Assembly (NCBI RefSeq): GCF_029369745.1
Contig: NZ_CP120210.1
Location: forward strand, 248,001-312,000
Direction of reading: 5' to 3'
DNA from: Amycolatopsis sp. QT-25
GTDB taxonomy: Bacteria > Actinomycetota > Actinomycetes > Mycobacteriales > Pseudonocardiaceae
DNA length: 64,000 bases
The notes beneath the pieces are model-generated. The model was given only the letters and a program-made list of their open reading frames with translations. It was not told the DNA's origin and searched no databases. Below are positions 43,491 to 52,028 of this stretch, piece by piece. The first letter of the stretch is position 1. Each line of letters begins with the position of its first letter. A program made the position numbers and the translations under genes.

Positions 43491-44252
43491 ATGACGTGGT
43501 GGCACGCGGTCGTGATCTTCGTCGCGGGGCTCTGGGCGGGCACCATCAACACGGTCGTCGGCTCGGGCACGCTGGTGACCTTCCCGGTCCTGGTCGCGCT
43601 CGGCTACTCGCCGCTGACGGCGACGACGTCCAACGCGATCGGCCTCGCCCCCGGGACGGTCAGCGGGGCGATCGGCTACCGCGACGAGCTCAAGGGCTAC
43701 TGGCCCCAGGTCGGCAAACTCGCCGTGGCGTCGTTCTTCGGCGCGATCTGCGGGACGATTCTGCTGCTCTCGTTGCCGAAAGACGCCTTCGAGACCGTGG
43801 TGCCCGCGCTGGTGGGGCTCGCGGTGGTGCTGGTGATCGTCCAGCCGCGCGTGTCCGCCTGGGTGACGAAGCGCCGCGAGGAGAACGGAACGGTCCAGAA
43901 GATCGGGCCGCTCCTGCTGTTCCTGATCTTCCTGATCGGCATCTACGGCGGATACTTCACGGCCGCGCAGGGCGTGATGATGATGGCCGTGATGGGGATG
44001 CTGATGTCGGAGTCGCTGCAACGGCTCAACGGCGTCAAGAACGCGCTCTCCGCCGTCGTGAACATCGTCGCCGGCGCGATCTACGCCTTCATCGCACCGG
44101 TCAGCTGGCCCGTGGTCGCGCTGCTCGCGGTCGGGTCCACGATCGGCGGCCAGCTCGGCGCGAAGATCGGCCGCAAACTCTCGCCGAAGGTGCTGCGTGC
44201 CGTGATCGTCGTGATCGGCCTCGCCGCGATGGTGCAGTTGCTCCTCAAATAG
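43491..44252 (+). CDS. TauE/SafE-family permease
   Basis: A 253-residue integral membrane protein with about eight spans and the paired TauE signatures: AGTINTVVGSGTLVTFPVL near the start and GGYFTAAQGVMMM in the second half. Family members export sulfite, sulfoacetate or other organosulfonates. It is a single gene; the leader ORF upstream may control its translation. Confidence 0.87.
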   Translation: MTWWHAVVIFVAGLWAGTINTVVGSGTLVTFPVLVALGYSPLTATTSNAIGLAPGTVSGAIGYRDELKGYWPQVGKLAVASFFGAICGTILLLSLPKDAFETVVPALVGLAVVLVIVQPRVSAWVTKRREENGTVQKIGPLLLFLIFLIGIYGGYFTAAQGVMMMAVMGMLMSESLQRLNGVKNALSAVVNIVAGAIYAFIAPVSWPVVALLAVGSTIGGQLGAKIGRKLSPKVLRAVIVVIGLAAMVQLLLK

Positions 44253-44278
44253 GGAAGCCCGGTGGATCCGGGCCTCCG

Positions 44279-44401
44279 GCGAGTTACGCCTCCAAACACG
44301 CGAGTTACGCCTCCAAACCCGCGAGTTACGCCTCCAGACACGCGAGTTACGCCGCGTAAGCCACTTTCCAGACCTCTGACGTCCCCAGAGTGGCTTACGC
44401 G
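44279..44401. repeat. Four 21-bp tandem repeats followed by a 13-bp-arm hairpin
   Basis: GCGAGTTACGCCTCCAAACAC-type units lie at 44279, 44300, 44321 and (partial) 44342. They are followed by arms CGCGTAAGCCACT (44353-44365) and AGTGGCTTACGCG (44389-44401). The unit is the reverse complement of that at 26562-26624. It lies between the convergent TauE and aminotransferase genes, suggesting termination. Unit length equals one helical turn doubled. Confidence 0.8.
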
Positions 44402-44415
44402 ACACGCCACCTCTG

Positions 44416-45471
44416 TCAGCGCGGGAAATCCCCGGCCGCTTCGAGGAAGAGGTCGTTCTCCTCGGGCGTCCCGATGGTCACTCGCGCGCCTTCGCCCGCG
44501 AACGGGCGCACGATCAGCTTGCGCTCGAGGGCGTGCTCCGCGAACTCGGTCGTCCGCTCGGTCAACGGCAGCCAGACGAAGTTCGCCTGCGTCTCCGGCA
44601 CCTCGTAACCCAAGGCCACCAAGGCATCCCGGACACGAGTGCGTTCCGAGACGATCTCCTTGCAGCGTTCCAGCAGTTCACCGGCCGCGTCGAGGGAGGC
44701 GATGGCCGCCGCCTGGGCGATCATGTTCACCGAGAACGCCACGTAGACCTGCTTCAGCGCGACGATGATCGCTTCCGGCGCCACCGCGTAACCCACGCGA
44801 AGACCGGCGAGACCGTACGCCTTGGAGAAGGTCCGCAGCACCGCGACGTTGTCCCTGCCGCGCGCCAGTTCGACGCCGTCGGGCACCTCGGCGTCGGTCA
44901 CGAACTCCTTGTACGCCTCGTCGAGCACGACGAGCACGCCCGAGGGCACGGCGTCGAGGAAGCGCTCCAGTTCCGCGCGTCGCACGACGGTCCCGGTCGG
45001 GTTGTTGGGGTTGCACACGAAGACCAGTCGAGTCTTCGGCGTGATCGCGGCGAGCATGGCGTCCAGGTCCAGCCCGTGCCCGGCCGTCAGCGGCACCTTC
45101 ACGCTGACGGCGTTCGCCACCTGCGTGACGATCGGATACGCCTCGAACGAACGCCACGGGAAGACGACCTCGTCGCCCGGGCCGCACAGGGCCTGGATCA
45201 TCTGCTGGCAAAGGGAAACCGAACCGCAGCCGACGGCGATCCGCCCGACCGGCTCGGCCAATTCGCGGGCCAGCCGTTCGACGAGCCCAGAAGCCGTGAT
45301 GTCCGGGTACCGGTTGATGCCCTGCGCCGTCTCGGCTATGGCCTGCGCCACACTCGGCAGCGGCCCGCCGGGCACCTCATTGCTCGCCAGCTTGATCGCA
45401 CCCTGGATTGTCCGGCCAGGGACGTACTTCGGCAACGATTCGAGATCCGCACGCGGCGAAACAGGGGACAT
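44416..45471 (-). CDS. Histidinol-phosphate/aromatic aminotransferase (Pat/HisC2 type)
   Basis: A 351-residue class I/II PLP aminotransferase. [15 protein letters not shown] near the start, [17 protein letters not shown] and the PLP-lysine segment [15 protein letters not shown] are all present. It matches actinobacterial HisC2/Pat enzymes that act on phenylalanine or histidinol phosphate. No his operon adjoins, which favours the aromatic role. ATG 45471 ([19 protein letters not shown]) is chosen over the longer frame at 45531. Confidence 0.85.
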   Translation of the reverse strand: MSPVSPRADLESLPKYVPGRTIQGAIKLASNEVPGGPLPSVAQAIAETAQGINRYPDITASGLVERLARELAEPVGRIAVGCGSVSLCQQMIQALCGPGDEVVFPWRSFEAYPIVTQVANAVSVKVPLTAGHGLDLDAMLAAITPKTRLVFVCNPNNPTGTVVRRAELERFLDAVPSGVLVVLDEAYKEFVTDAEVPDGVELARGRDNVAVLRTFSKAYGLAGLRVGYAVAPEAIIVALKQVYVAFSVNMIAQAAAIASLDAAGELLERCKEIVSERTRVRDALVALGYEVPETQANFVWLPLTERTTEFAEHALERKLIVRPFAGEGARVTIGTPEENDLFLEAAGDFPR

Positions 45472-45568
45472 CTTCGGCGCTCCTACGTCTGGGGGACGGC
45501 TCCGACACCGTATCCTCCCGCGCGAACGCAAGCTCCGAATATTTACCTAAGAGTGGTCTGATGGAGGA

Positions 45569-46201
45569 ATGACCCTGACGACCACCGTGGAACACCAGCA
45601 CGCCGACGGCCACACGCTGCGCCTGACCTTCGCCGAACCGGATGGTGTCGTCCGCGGCGGGCTCGTGGTGCTGCACGAGGAGGCCGAAGAGGTCGAAGAG
45701 GGTCTGGGCCTGCTCTTGGCCGGGCTCGCCGGCGAAGGCTGGCTCACCGTCACCCCGCATCTCGACCGGGACGATCTCACGCAGCAGGACCTGCTCGAAG
45801 CCACCGACGCGACGCTCGCATGGCTCGGTGAGCGCGGCATCCAGGCAGACCTCGTCGGTGTCGTCGGTTTCGACCTCGGCGGGACCGCCGCGCTGGTCGT
45901 CGCGTCGAACCGCAGGCTGGGCGCGGCGGTGAGCGTGGGCGGGCAGGGCGTCACCGGGCTGCCGGTACTCGTCGAGATCGCGGGACGGCTCACCAGCCCG
46001 TGGCTCGGCATGTACGGCGACGCGGGTGACGAGGCCGGAGGCGCCGAGGTCGAGCAGCTGCGTGACGCGGCGGCGACGGCGAACGTCGCGACGAACGTCG
46101 TCCACTACCCGGGCGCCAACCACCGCTTCGACGCCGACCCGGACGCGGCCGCCGAGGCCTGGCAGCGCACGTTGAATTGGTTCGACGCCCACCTGCGGTG
46201 A
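45569..46201 (+). CDS. Dienelactone-hydrolase-family protein with Asp at the nucleophile site
   Basis: A 210-residue alpha/beta-hydrolase like dienelactone hydrolase: RGGLVVLHEEAE near the start, the nucleophile elbow GFDLGG at 101-105, and the late HYPGANHRFDADP with the catalytic His. The elbow should be G-x-C-x-G; here Asp102 replaces Cys. An Asp nucleophile is used by epoxide and haloalkane hydrolases, so the protein may still be active but with changed chemistry. Confidence 0.82.
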   Translation: MTLTTTVEHQHADGHTLRLTFAEPDGVVRGGLVVLHEEAEEVEEGLGLLLAGLAGEGWLTVTPHLDRDDLTQQDLLEATDATLAWLGERGIQADLVGVVGFDLGGTAALVVASNRRLGAAVSVGGQGVTGLPVLVEIAGRLTSPWLGMYGDAGDEAGGAEVEQLRDAAATANVATNVVHYPGANHRFDADPDAAAEAWQRTLNWFDAHLR

Positions 46202-46249
46202 CTCCATTCGCGCTAGCATTCCCCTCAAGATGTGACAGGGGAGGGTCGA

Positions 46250-46729
46250 ATGGCACAGTCACCCAAGGTACCTGCGACGCCACAAGCCGCGTTCGGAGCT
46301 TCCGCTCCGGCGTTGGCTCCGGTGGCGGGTCAGATCCGGGATTCCAAGACGGATGCCAAGAAGGGGACCGTCAAGGTCTCCGAGGACGCCGCCAAGAAGC
46401 TCGTCGACGCGCTGCTGAAGGCACGCCATGAGCTCAACGCGCTGATCAAGGACTCGACCGAGTTCAACGCGCCGTTGAAGCTGGGCGACAACTTCGTCGG
46501 TCACACCATGAGCGAACGCTTTCAGGGCGCCGCGAACGAGGGGACCGAAGCGGCCGTACCCGTTCTCCGGGACTTCGCCGTGGTGCTCAAGGACTTCCAG
46601 CTCACCGTGATGGCCGCGCGGAAGATGTACGTCGCCGCGGACGAGGAAGGCCAAGAGCAGCTCGAACGGGTCGCTCGCCGGTTCGACATGGAAGACATCG
46701 TCGGCCACGAGCGGAAGGACGAGCACTGA
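46250..46729 (+). CDS. Helical T7SS-locus protein, function unknown
   Basis: A 159-residue mostly helical protein. A low-complexity start (PQAAFGASAPALAP) leads to helices VSEDAAKKLVDALLKARHEL and PVLRDFAVVLKDFQLTVM. MYVAADEE contains YxxxD (YVAAD), a possible export signal. It is first in a three-gene coupled unit with a WXG-type protein and an EspG homologue, so it is likely the small partner protein. GGGGAGGG precedes ATG 46250. Confidence 0.65.
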   Translation: MAQSPKVPATPQAAFGASAPALAPVAGQIRDSKTDAKKGTVKVSEDAAKKLVDALLKARHELNALIKDSTEFNAPLKLGDNFVGHTMSERFQGAANEGTEAAVPVLRDFAVVLKDFQLTVMAARKMYVAADEEGQEQLERVARRFDMEDIVGHERKDEH

Positions 46730-47871
46730 TGCGCGGCCTTCCCCTGCCGTGGCCGCCTCGCGAGCCCGAACCGCAACCCGGCCCCGAGCACCTCCACGCC
46801 GACATCGACTGGATGAGCTACTCGCATCGCGAGCTCTACGAGATGGTCCACAACGAGCTGGACCTCGCGAGCGCGGAAGCCGTCGCCGCGCAGTGGACGA
46901 AGATCAGCGCCTTCCTCGACAGGGCCGCTTCCGAACTCCGGGCGGCGCTGGCCGCCACCTCCGACGGCTGGACGGGCGAGGGCGCGGACAGGGCGCGTGA
47001 CGCCGCCGTCAAGCTCGTCGATTGGGCGGGCGACACGGGTTGGCGCGCGGAGAACGTCGCGAACTGCGTGCGCCGCCAGGCGGACATCGCCGACACCGCG
47101 CGGCGCACGATGCCCGAGCCGCCGGGACACGCGCCGCGACCCAAGATGCCGGAGCCACCGAAACGCCGTCCGATCCCGGTCTCCGATTCGACGCAGGCGA
47201 TGTCGGCGTCAGCCACGCCGGCACCGTCGGGCTCCGGTTTCGCCGAGGCGGGGCGGATCGTCGCCGAACCCACCGACGAAAGCGCGCAGGATCTGCACCG
47301 GCAGGCGGCCGACGTGATGACGCGGATGCAGCGGAACTCCGGTGAGGTCTACGAGAACGTTCCGGCCTTCACCTCGTACGGCAAGCAGCCGAACCTCCTC
47401 AAGACACCCGAAGAGCCGGAGAAGCCGAAACCCGAACCCGCGCCGGAACCGGTGCCGCCACCGGACGACTCCACGCGCAGCAGTGGCGCCGACGATCCCG
47501 CCCCGTTCCCGGTGCGGGAGCCGATCGACACACCGCGCGCGCCCGGCGCGAGCAGCGGCGCGTACGTTCCGCCGCCACCCGGTACCGCCGGGGGAACCCA
47601 CGAGCAGCTCGGACAGGGCGGCCGATCCGGTGCCGGCGGCTTCGGGCCGTCGGGGCAGCAGCCCGGCCAACCGGCGGGGACACGCGCCGCGGCGGCCGCG
47701 GGCATGGGCGGTTTCGGGGGGATGCCGATGGGAATGGCGCCCTCGCAAGGACGACAGGGCGAAGAGGACCACAAGGCGCCGAACTACCTCGTCGAGGATT
47801 CCGACGTCTGGGGGCTCAGCGGGCAGGTGACCCCACCGGTCATCGGCGAAGACCCGAGGAGCGGTCGCTGA
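46729..47871 (+). CDS. WXG/PPE-like T7SS substrate with Pro/Gly-rich region
   Basis: A 380-residue protein. An N-terminal helical domain has the W-x-G turn (DGWTGEGADRARDAA, about residue 83), then a Pro/Glu-rich and Gly-rich linker from 125 to 345. The C-terminus APNYLVEDSD...TPPVIGED carries YxxxD (YLVED) and the PPVIG ending also found in the larger protein at 27508-29574. Coupled by 1-bp overlaps to both neighbours. Probably secreted via an ESX system with the EspG-like chaperone encoded next. Confidence 0.75.
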   Translation: MRGLPLPWPPREPEPQPGPEHLHADIDWMSYSHRELYEMVHNELDLASAEAVAAQWTKISAFLDRAASELRAALAATSDGWTGEGADRARDAAVKLVDWAGDTGWRAENVANCVRRQADIADTARRTMPEPPGHAPRPKMPEPPKRRPIPVSDSTQAMSASATPAPSGSGFAEAGRIVAEPTDESAQDLHRQAADVMTRMQRNSGEVYENVPAFTSYGKQPNLLKTPEEPEKPKPEPAPEPVPPPDDSTRSSGADDPAPFPVREPIDTPRAPGASSGAYVPPPPGTAGGTHEQLGQGGRSGAGGFGPSGQQPGQPAGTRAAAAAGMGGFGGMPMGMAPSQGRQGEEDHKAPNYLVEDSDVWGLSGQVTPPVIGEDPRSGR

Positions 47872-48632
47872 TGGACTGGATCCGGTTGCACATCGGCGAA
47901 CTGTTCCTGCTCTGGTCGGCGCACGGACGCGACGAACTGCCCGCGGTGCTGGAGGTTCCGCACGTCGGGCGGACCCCGGAGTTCCGCGCGGAACTGGTGG
48001 CGGCGGCGAACGGGACGCTGTCGGAACGCGGCCTCGGCACGGTGGAGGCACCCGCGCCCGGGCTGGTCCGGCTGCTGCACACCGTCGCGAACAGCGAACT
48101 GACGCTCGACCTGCGGCTCGACGGCGATCCGGCGTACCGGGCCGTCGGCTGCGTGTCCGATCGCGGCGCGGTCGCGATCGGCGTTTCGGGCACCGACGTC
48201 GAGCTGTCGGCCCTGCGGGAGCCGCTCGTCGCCGCGACCTTGCTGCAGGCGTTGCCGCCGTGCGACCAGGGCCGTGGCCTCTCGGTCAACCTGCGCGTCG
48301 ACGACTACACGGCCGCGTGCGAGGCGGGGGAGGGCGGCGGGCAGCCCGCGTTCTCCGACGTCCTTCGTGACGCCGGGCTGCGTGAACCCGAGGTCATCGT
48401 GCTGGTGCGGATCGCGACCCAGCGGATCGGCAGCGGGCGGCTCGGGGCGACCAGGAAGTCGTGGGAGGGCCGCTGGGTGCGCGGCGAAGGCACGTTGACC
48501 TGGGTGGACACCCCAGATGGCCGCTACGGGCTTCGCCGCGACCGGGGGTGGCTGACCGTCACCCCGCTCGACGCGGCGCGGCTCAAGACGATGGCGTACG
48601 AGCTGTTCACGGGGGCTCGCCAGTTCGGTTAA
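47871..48632 (+). CDS. EspG-family ESX secretion-associated chaperone
   Basis: A 253-residue EspG-like protein, only distantly similar to that at 30028-30879. It shows the beta-rich core ELFLLWSAHGRDELP, PEVIVLVRIATQRIG and the terminal strand pair TLTWVDTPDGRYGLRRDRGWLTVTP that corresponds to SWLDTEDGRYLVW in the other. It should bind the WXG/PPE-like protein encoded before it. ATG overlaps the previous stop by one base. Confidence 0.82.
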   Translation: MDWIRLHIGELFLLWSAHGRDELPAVLEVPHVGRTPEFRAELVAAANGTLSERGLGTVEAPAPGLVRLLHTVANSELTLDLRLDGDPAYRAVGCVSDRGAVAIGVSGTDVELSALREPLVAATLLQALPPCDQGRGLSVNLRVDDYTAACEAGEGGGQPAFSDVLRDAGLREPEVIVLVRIATQRIGSGRLGATRKSWEGRWVRGEGTLTWVDTPDGRYGLRRDRGWLTVTPLDAARLKTMAYELFTGARQFG

Positions 48633-48704
48633 GGGGTGGATCAGCAAGCGCGGAGCGCTTTCCGCTGAGGGTGGTGGTGGGGCGGGGAGGGTTAACATCG
48701 CGGG

Positions 48705-50681
48705 GTGACGCACACCGCCGACGCCCCAGAAGTGCTCTGGCGCCCCGAGCCGAGCCGCCTGTCCGACACCAAGATCGACGCGTTCCGCCAGTGGCTGCGC
48801 GCCGAACGCGGCGTGGAGGTCGACGACTACGACGCGTTGTGGGAGTTCTCCGTGCGACGTGGGCCCGAGTTCTGGTCCGCCGTCGCCGGCTTCCTCGGCC
48901 TGCGCTGGCACGACGAGCCCGGCGAGGTGCTCACCGGCGAGATGCCGAACGCGCGATGGTTCGAAGGCGGCACGCTGAACTACGCCGAGCACTCGCTGAT
49001 GCCCGGCGTCGCGGGCGCCGCGAAGGCCGACGACGAGGTCGCCGTGATCTTCGATCGCGAAGACGGCCTCTCGTCGCAGCTGACCTTCGGTGCCCTGCGG
49101 TCCGCCGTCGCCTCCGCGCGGGAAGGGCTGCGGAAGCTGGGAGTGGCCAAAGGGGACAGGGTGGTCGCGCTGGCGCCGAACTGCCCGCAGACCCTGATCG
49201 CGTTCCTCGCCACCGCGAGTCTCGGCGCGATCTGGTCGTCGTGCTCGCCGGACTTCGGCGTCCGCGCGGTCACCGACCGGTTCGCGCAGATCGAGCCGAA
49301 GGTGCTGATCGCGGTCGACGGCTACGTCTACAATGGACGGTGGTTCGACAGCCGGTCGACGGTGAACGCGTTGCGTGACGAGATCTCCACACTGGAAGCG
49401 ACCGTGCTCGTCGACTACGCCGGTGGCCGCCTCGACGGCACACTCGACTGGGACACGCTGCTCGCCGACAACGCGGGCGCGGAACTGGCCTTCGAACCCG
49501 TCGAATTCGGCCACCCGCTGTGGGTCCTGTACTCCTCGGGGACCACCGGCCTGCCGAAGGGCATCGTCCACGGCCACGGCGGCATCACCCTCGAACACCT
49601 CAAAGCCCTTGCCCTGCAAAGTGATCTCGGCCCCGATGATCGTTTCTTCTGGTTCACCACCACCGGCTGGATGATGTGGAACTTCCTCATCTCCGGCCTG
49701 CTGACCGGAACCACGATCGTGCTCTTCGACGGCAGCCCGGGACATCCGGACCTGAACGTGTTGTGGCACTTGGCCGAACAGCACCGCGTCACCTACTTCG
49801 GCACGTCGGCGCCGTACATCCAGAGCTGCCTGAAGGCCGGCATCGAACCGGCCGAGCGCTACGATCTCACCGCGTTGCGCGCCTTGGGTTCCACCGGCGC
49901 GCCGCTGAGCGTCGAGGGTTTCCGGTGGATCGTCGACGAGGTCGGCGACCGCGTCCAGATCTGCTCGGTCTCCGGCGGCACGGACCTGTGCGCGGCGTTC
50001 GTCGCGTCCGCCCCGGACGTCCCGGTCTGGCTCGGCGAGCTCTCGGTCCGCGCGCTCGGCGCCGCCGTCGCCGCGTTCGACGAGCAAGGAAAGCCCGTCG
50101 TGGAGACGGTCGGCGAACTGGTGATCACCGAGCCGATGCCGTCGATGCCGGTGTTCTTCTGGAACGACCCGGACGGCGCACGGCTGCGCGAGGCGTACTT
50201 CGAGATGTACCCCGGGATCTGGCGGCACGGCGACTGGATCCGGATCACCGGACGCGGCTCCGCCGTCATCTACGGACGCAGCGATTCGACGCTGAACCGC
50301 GGCGGCGTCCGGATGGGCACGGCCGAGTTCTACCGCGTCGTCGAGTCGTTCGACCAGGTCGCGGATTCGCTGGTGATCGACACGTCGGCGGCGGGGAACG
50401 AGGACGGGCAGCTGCTGTGCTTCCTCGTGCTGGCCGAAGGCACGTCGCTCGACGAGGTCGAACCCGCCCTGCGCAAGGAACTGCGCGGCGCCCTCTCGCC
50501 GCGGCACGTGCCCGACCGGTTCGTCCAGGTGAGCGAAGTGCCGCGGACACTCAACGGCAAGAAATGCGAGGTCCCGGTCAAGAAGATCCTTTCGGGGGTT
50601 TCCCCTGACCGCGCCGTCAGCCGGGATGCCCTGCTGAACCCCGACGCCCTCGTACCGTTCGTGGAGCTGGCAAGGAGCTAA
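48705..50681 (+). CDS. aacS: Acetoacetyl-CoA synthetase
   Basis: A 658-residue ANL-superfamily ligase of the AacS type. It opens with VLWRPEPSRLSDTKIDAF, and has the family N-terminal WFEGGTLNYAEH, AMP-binding YSSGTTGLPKGIVHGHGG, RFFWFTTTGWMMWN and late RTLNGKKCEVPVKKIL with the catalytic Lys. It activates acetoacetate to acetoacetyl-CoA for lipid or polyketide use. GTG at 48705. Single gene. A decayed gene follows. Confidence 0.92.
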   Translation: MTHTADAPEVLWRPEPSRLSDTKIDAFRQWLRAERGVEVDDYDALWEFSVRRGPEFWSAVAGFLGLRWHDEPGEVLTGEMPNARWFEGGTLNYAEHSLMPGVAGAAKADDEVAVIFDREDGLSSQLTFGALRSAVASAREGLRKLGVAKGDRVVALAPNCPQTLIAFLATASLGAIWSSCSPDFGVRAVTDRFAQIEPKVLIAVDGYVYNGRWFDSRSTVNALRDEISTLEATVLVDYAGGRLDGTLDWDTLLADNAGAELAFEPVEFGHPLWVLYSSGTTGLPKGIVHGHGGITLEHLKALALQSDLGPDDRFFWFTTTGWMMWNFLISGLLTGTTIVLFDGSPGHPDLNVLWHLAEQHRVTYFGTSAPYIQSCLKAGIEPAERYDLTALRALGSTGAPLSVEGFRWIVDEVGDRVQICSVSGGTDLCAAFVASAPDVPVWLGELSVRALGAAVAAFDEQGKPVVETVGELVITEPMPSMPVFFWNDPDGARLREAYFEMYPGIWRHGDWIRITGRGSAVIYGRSDSTLNRGGVRMGTAEFYRVVESFDQVADSLVIDTSAAGNEDGQLLCFLVLAEGTSLDEVEPALRKELRGALSPRHVPDRFVQVSEVPRTLNGKKCEVPVKKILSGVSPDRAVSRDALLNPDALVPFVELARS

Positions 50682-50689
50682 CAGGAGCG

Positions 50690-51572
50690 GGCGCTTGGCA
50701 GGTGCCTCCTCGGTGACTCGGCTGCCCCTGGTCCCGGCCGGACGGCGCACCCCGCGCGGCCGCGTCGCCGAATGGCTGGAACCGCCGCACGAGGCACGGT
50801 CGGCGCGGCGCCGGTCGCGCTGGTGACCGGTGTGTTGCTGATGCTGCTCAGCGCCGGCCTGGCAACTGGCGGTCGCCGCCACGCTGCTGATCTTGTCGCA
50901 CTTCGGCCTCAGGCATGCTCGGTGCCGGGTCCGTGTCGCTCGCGCTACGACACACGGCGTCACTTCATTGCGCTCCCCACCCGGTGACCGGCCGATGGCA
51001 CGCGGCCGGCTCTTCCTGCGACTGACGGCGGCCGGTGTCGCGATCAACTTCGTGCTGCCGGCACTCGCGCCCGTCGGTGACCGGCTGGCGCAGTCGACAC
51101 CGGCCTGATCGGCGTTCGTGGTCCGGTGGTGTCCCCGTGATGTGCCTTCCGCGAACCTCGACGAACTCTGGACGCTCGCCGCCACGTAGCGCGGCAACCG
51201 ACACCGAATGCGGCTTCTCGATGGGCCCTCGGCCGCATGAGCGACCCCGGCTCGGTCCTGGTGACGGCGTGTCCTCCAGTTCGTTCCGTGGGGCGAGAAG
51301 GGTCTCTCGCTGAACGTCATGCGTCGTCCTCAGCGCGGTCTGGAACATCGCGCCGACCCCATTACCCGCCTGTCCGCTAGGACACTGCGATTCTTCTCAC
51401 GTTAGATCCAGATCGAGACCCTCTGCCGCTTCAACGCGAAGTTCCGATCCAGCTGGGTCCGCGCTACCTGGCGTACCCCGCGGCCCGCCCCGGAGTCGGC
51501 GTCGCCGTCTTCGAAGCCGAAGGTCTCGGCGGGCGCTCATCCGGCCTGCTCAGAGCCCTGCAACGCGTCTAA
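50690..51572 (+). pseudogene. Decayed phosphatidylglycerol lysyltransferase-like gene (mprF/lysX type)
   Basis: No open frame covers this 880-bp stretch, yet pieces read as one family. Near the end, ETLCRFNAKF and, one frame over, PRYLAYPAARPG...AVFEAEGLG match the C-terminus of DUF2156/MprF proteins. Earlier, VALVTGVLLMLLSAGL and, in another frame, QLAVAATLLILSHFGL look like their first membrane helices. At least two frameshifts and a large internal deletion are needed. The identification rests on the C-terminal match. Confidence 0.5.
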
Positions 51573-51637
51573 GGGGGGTCCCTTCCAAGGAGGTCCACAG
51601 GGTGTGTAACCTATTTGAGCAGTGGTCGTTGGGCCTG

Positions 51638-51727
51638 GGAGGCTTCGCCTAGTCTGGTCTATGGCGCCGCACTGCTAATGCGGTTGGGGGTAACCCCCCC
51701 TCCCGGGTTCAAATCCCGGAGCCTCCG
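51638..51727 (+). tRNA. tRNA-Ser (anticodon GCT)
   Basis: A 90-nt class II tRNA without encoded CCA. Acceptor GGAGGCT/AGCCTCC with discriminator G, anticodon stem CCGCA/TGCGG with loop CTGCTAA (GCT at 51674-51676), long variable arm GGGGGTAACCCCC, and T-arm CCGGGTTCAAATCCCGG. Reads AGC/AGU. Confidence 0.95.
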
Positions 51728-51769
51728 CTGGTGCCTGTTCCGGCAGGTGCTAGATTGACAACTGAACAA

Positions 51770-51843
51770 GCGCCCGTAGCTCAGCTGGATAGAGCATCTG
51801 ACTACGGATCAGAAGGTCAGGGGTTCGAATCCCTTCGGGCGCA
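51770..51843 (+). tRNA. tRNA-Arg (anticodon ACG)
   Basis: A 74-nt tRNA: acceptor GCGCCCG/CGGGCGC, discriminator A, D-arm GCTCAGCTGGATAGAGC, anticodon stem TCTGA/TCAGA with loop CTACGGA (ACG at 51804-51806, normally edited to ICG by TadA), T-arm AGGGGTTCGAATCCCTT. No encoded CCA. It borders the low-GC island. Confidence 0.95.
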
Positions 51844-51863
51844 CGTCTGGTTGAGACAGCACT

Positions 51864-51894
51864 AAGGCCCTCCCGTTCGCGGGAGGGCCTTTTT
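51864..51894 (+). terminator. Intrinsic terminator after the tRNA pair
   Basis: AGGCCCTCCCG-TTCG-CGGGAGGGCCT followed by TTTT: an 11-bp GC stem with a tetraloop and a U-run, rare in this genome. It ends the tRNA-Ser/tRNA-Arg transcript and shields the island from read-through. Confidence 0.9.
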
Positions 51895-51999
51895 GTCTGT
51901 CCTGTAATTTCTGGACCGGACACGTCCAACTGGGGCAGCATGTGTTCGATGCCAGTCAGGTGTGCTTTCGCCGCTGTGCCGGCATCGGTATGAAGTTGA

Positions 52000-52011
52000 G
52001 CACTTAAGTGC
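52000..52011. promoter_or_regulatory. 12-bp perfect palindrome at the NaeI-type gene start
   Basis: GCACTTAAGTGC lies 18-29 bases before the preferred start codon and contains the alternative GTG start. It may be an operator controlling restriction-gene expression. No cognate regulator is known. Confidence 0.4.
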
Positions 52012-52028
52012 AGCGAGGGGACGCCGGC

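Noticed and set aside
47784..51320. A 1178-codon open frame on the minus strand
   Set aside because: It runs antisense through the end of the T7SS unit, the EspG-like gene, aacS and the decayed region. It shows no family motif, is Arg/Gly/Ala-rich, and is an artefact of high-GC third positions.
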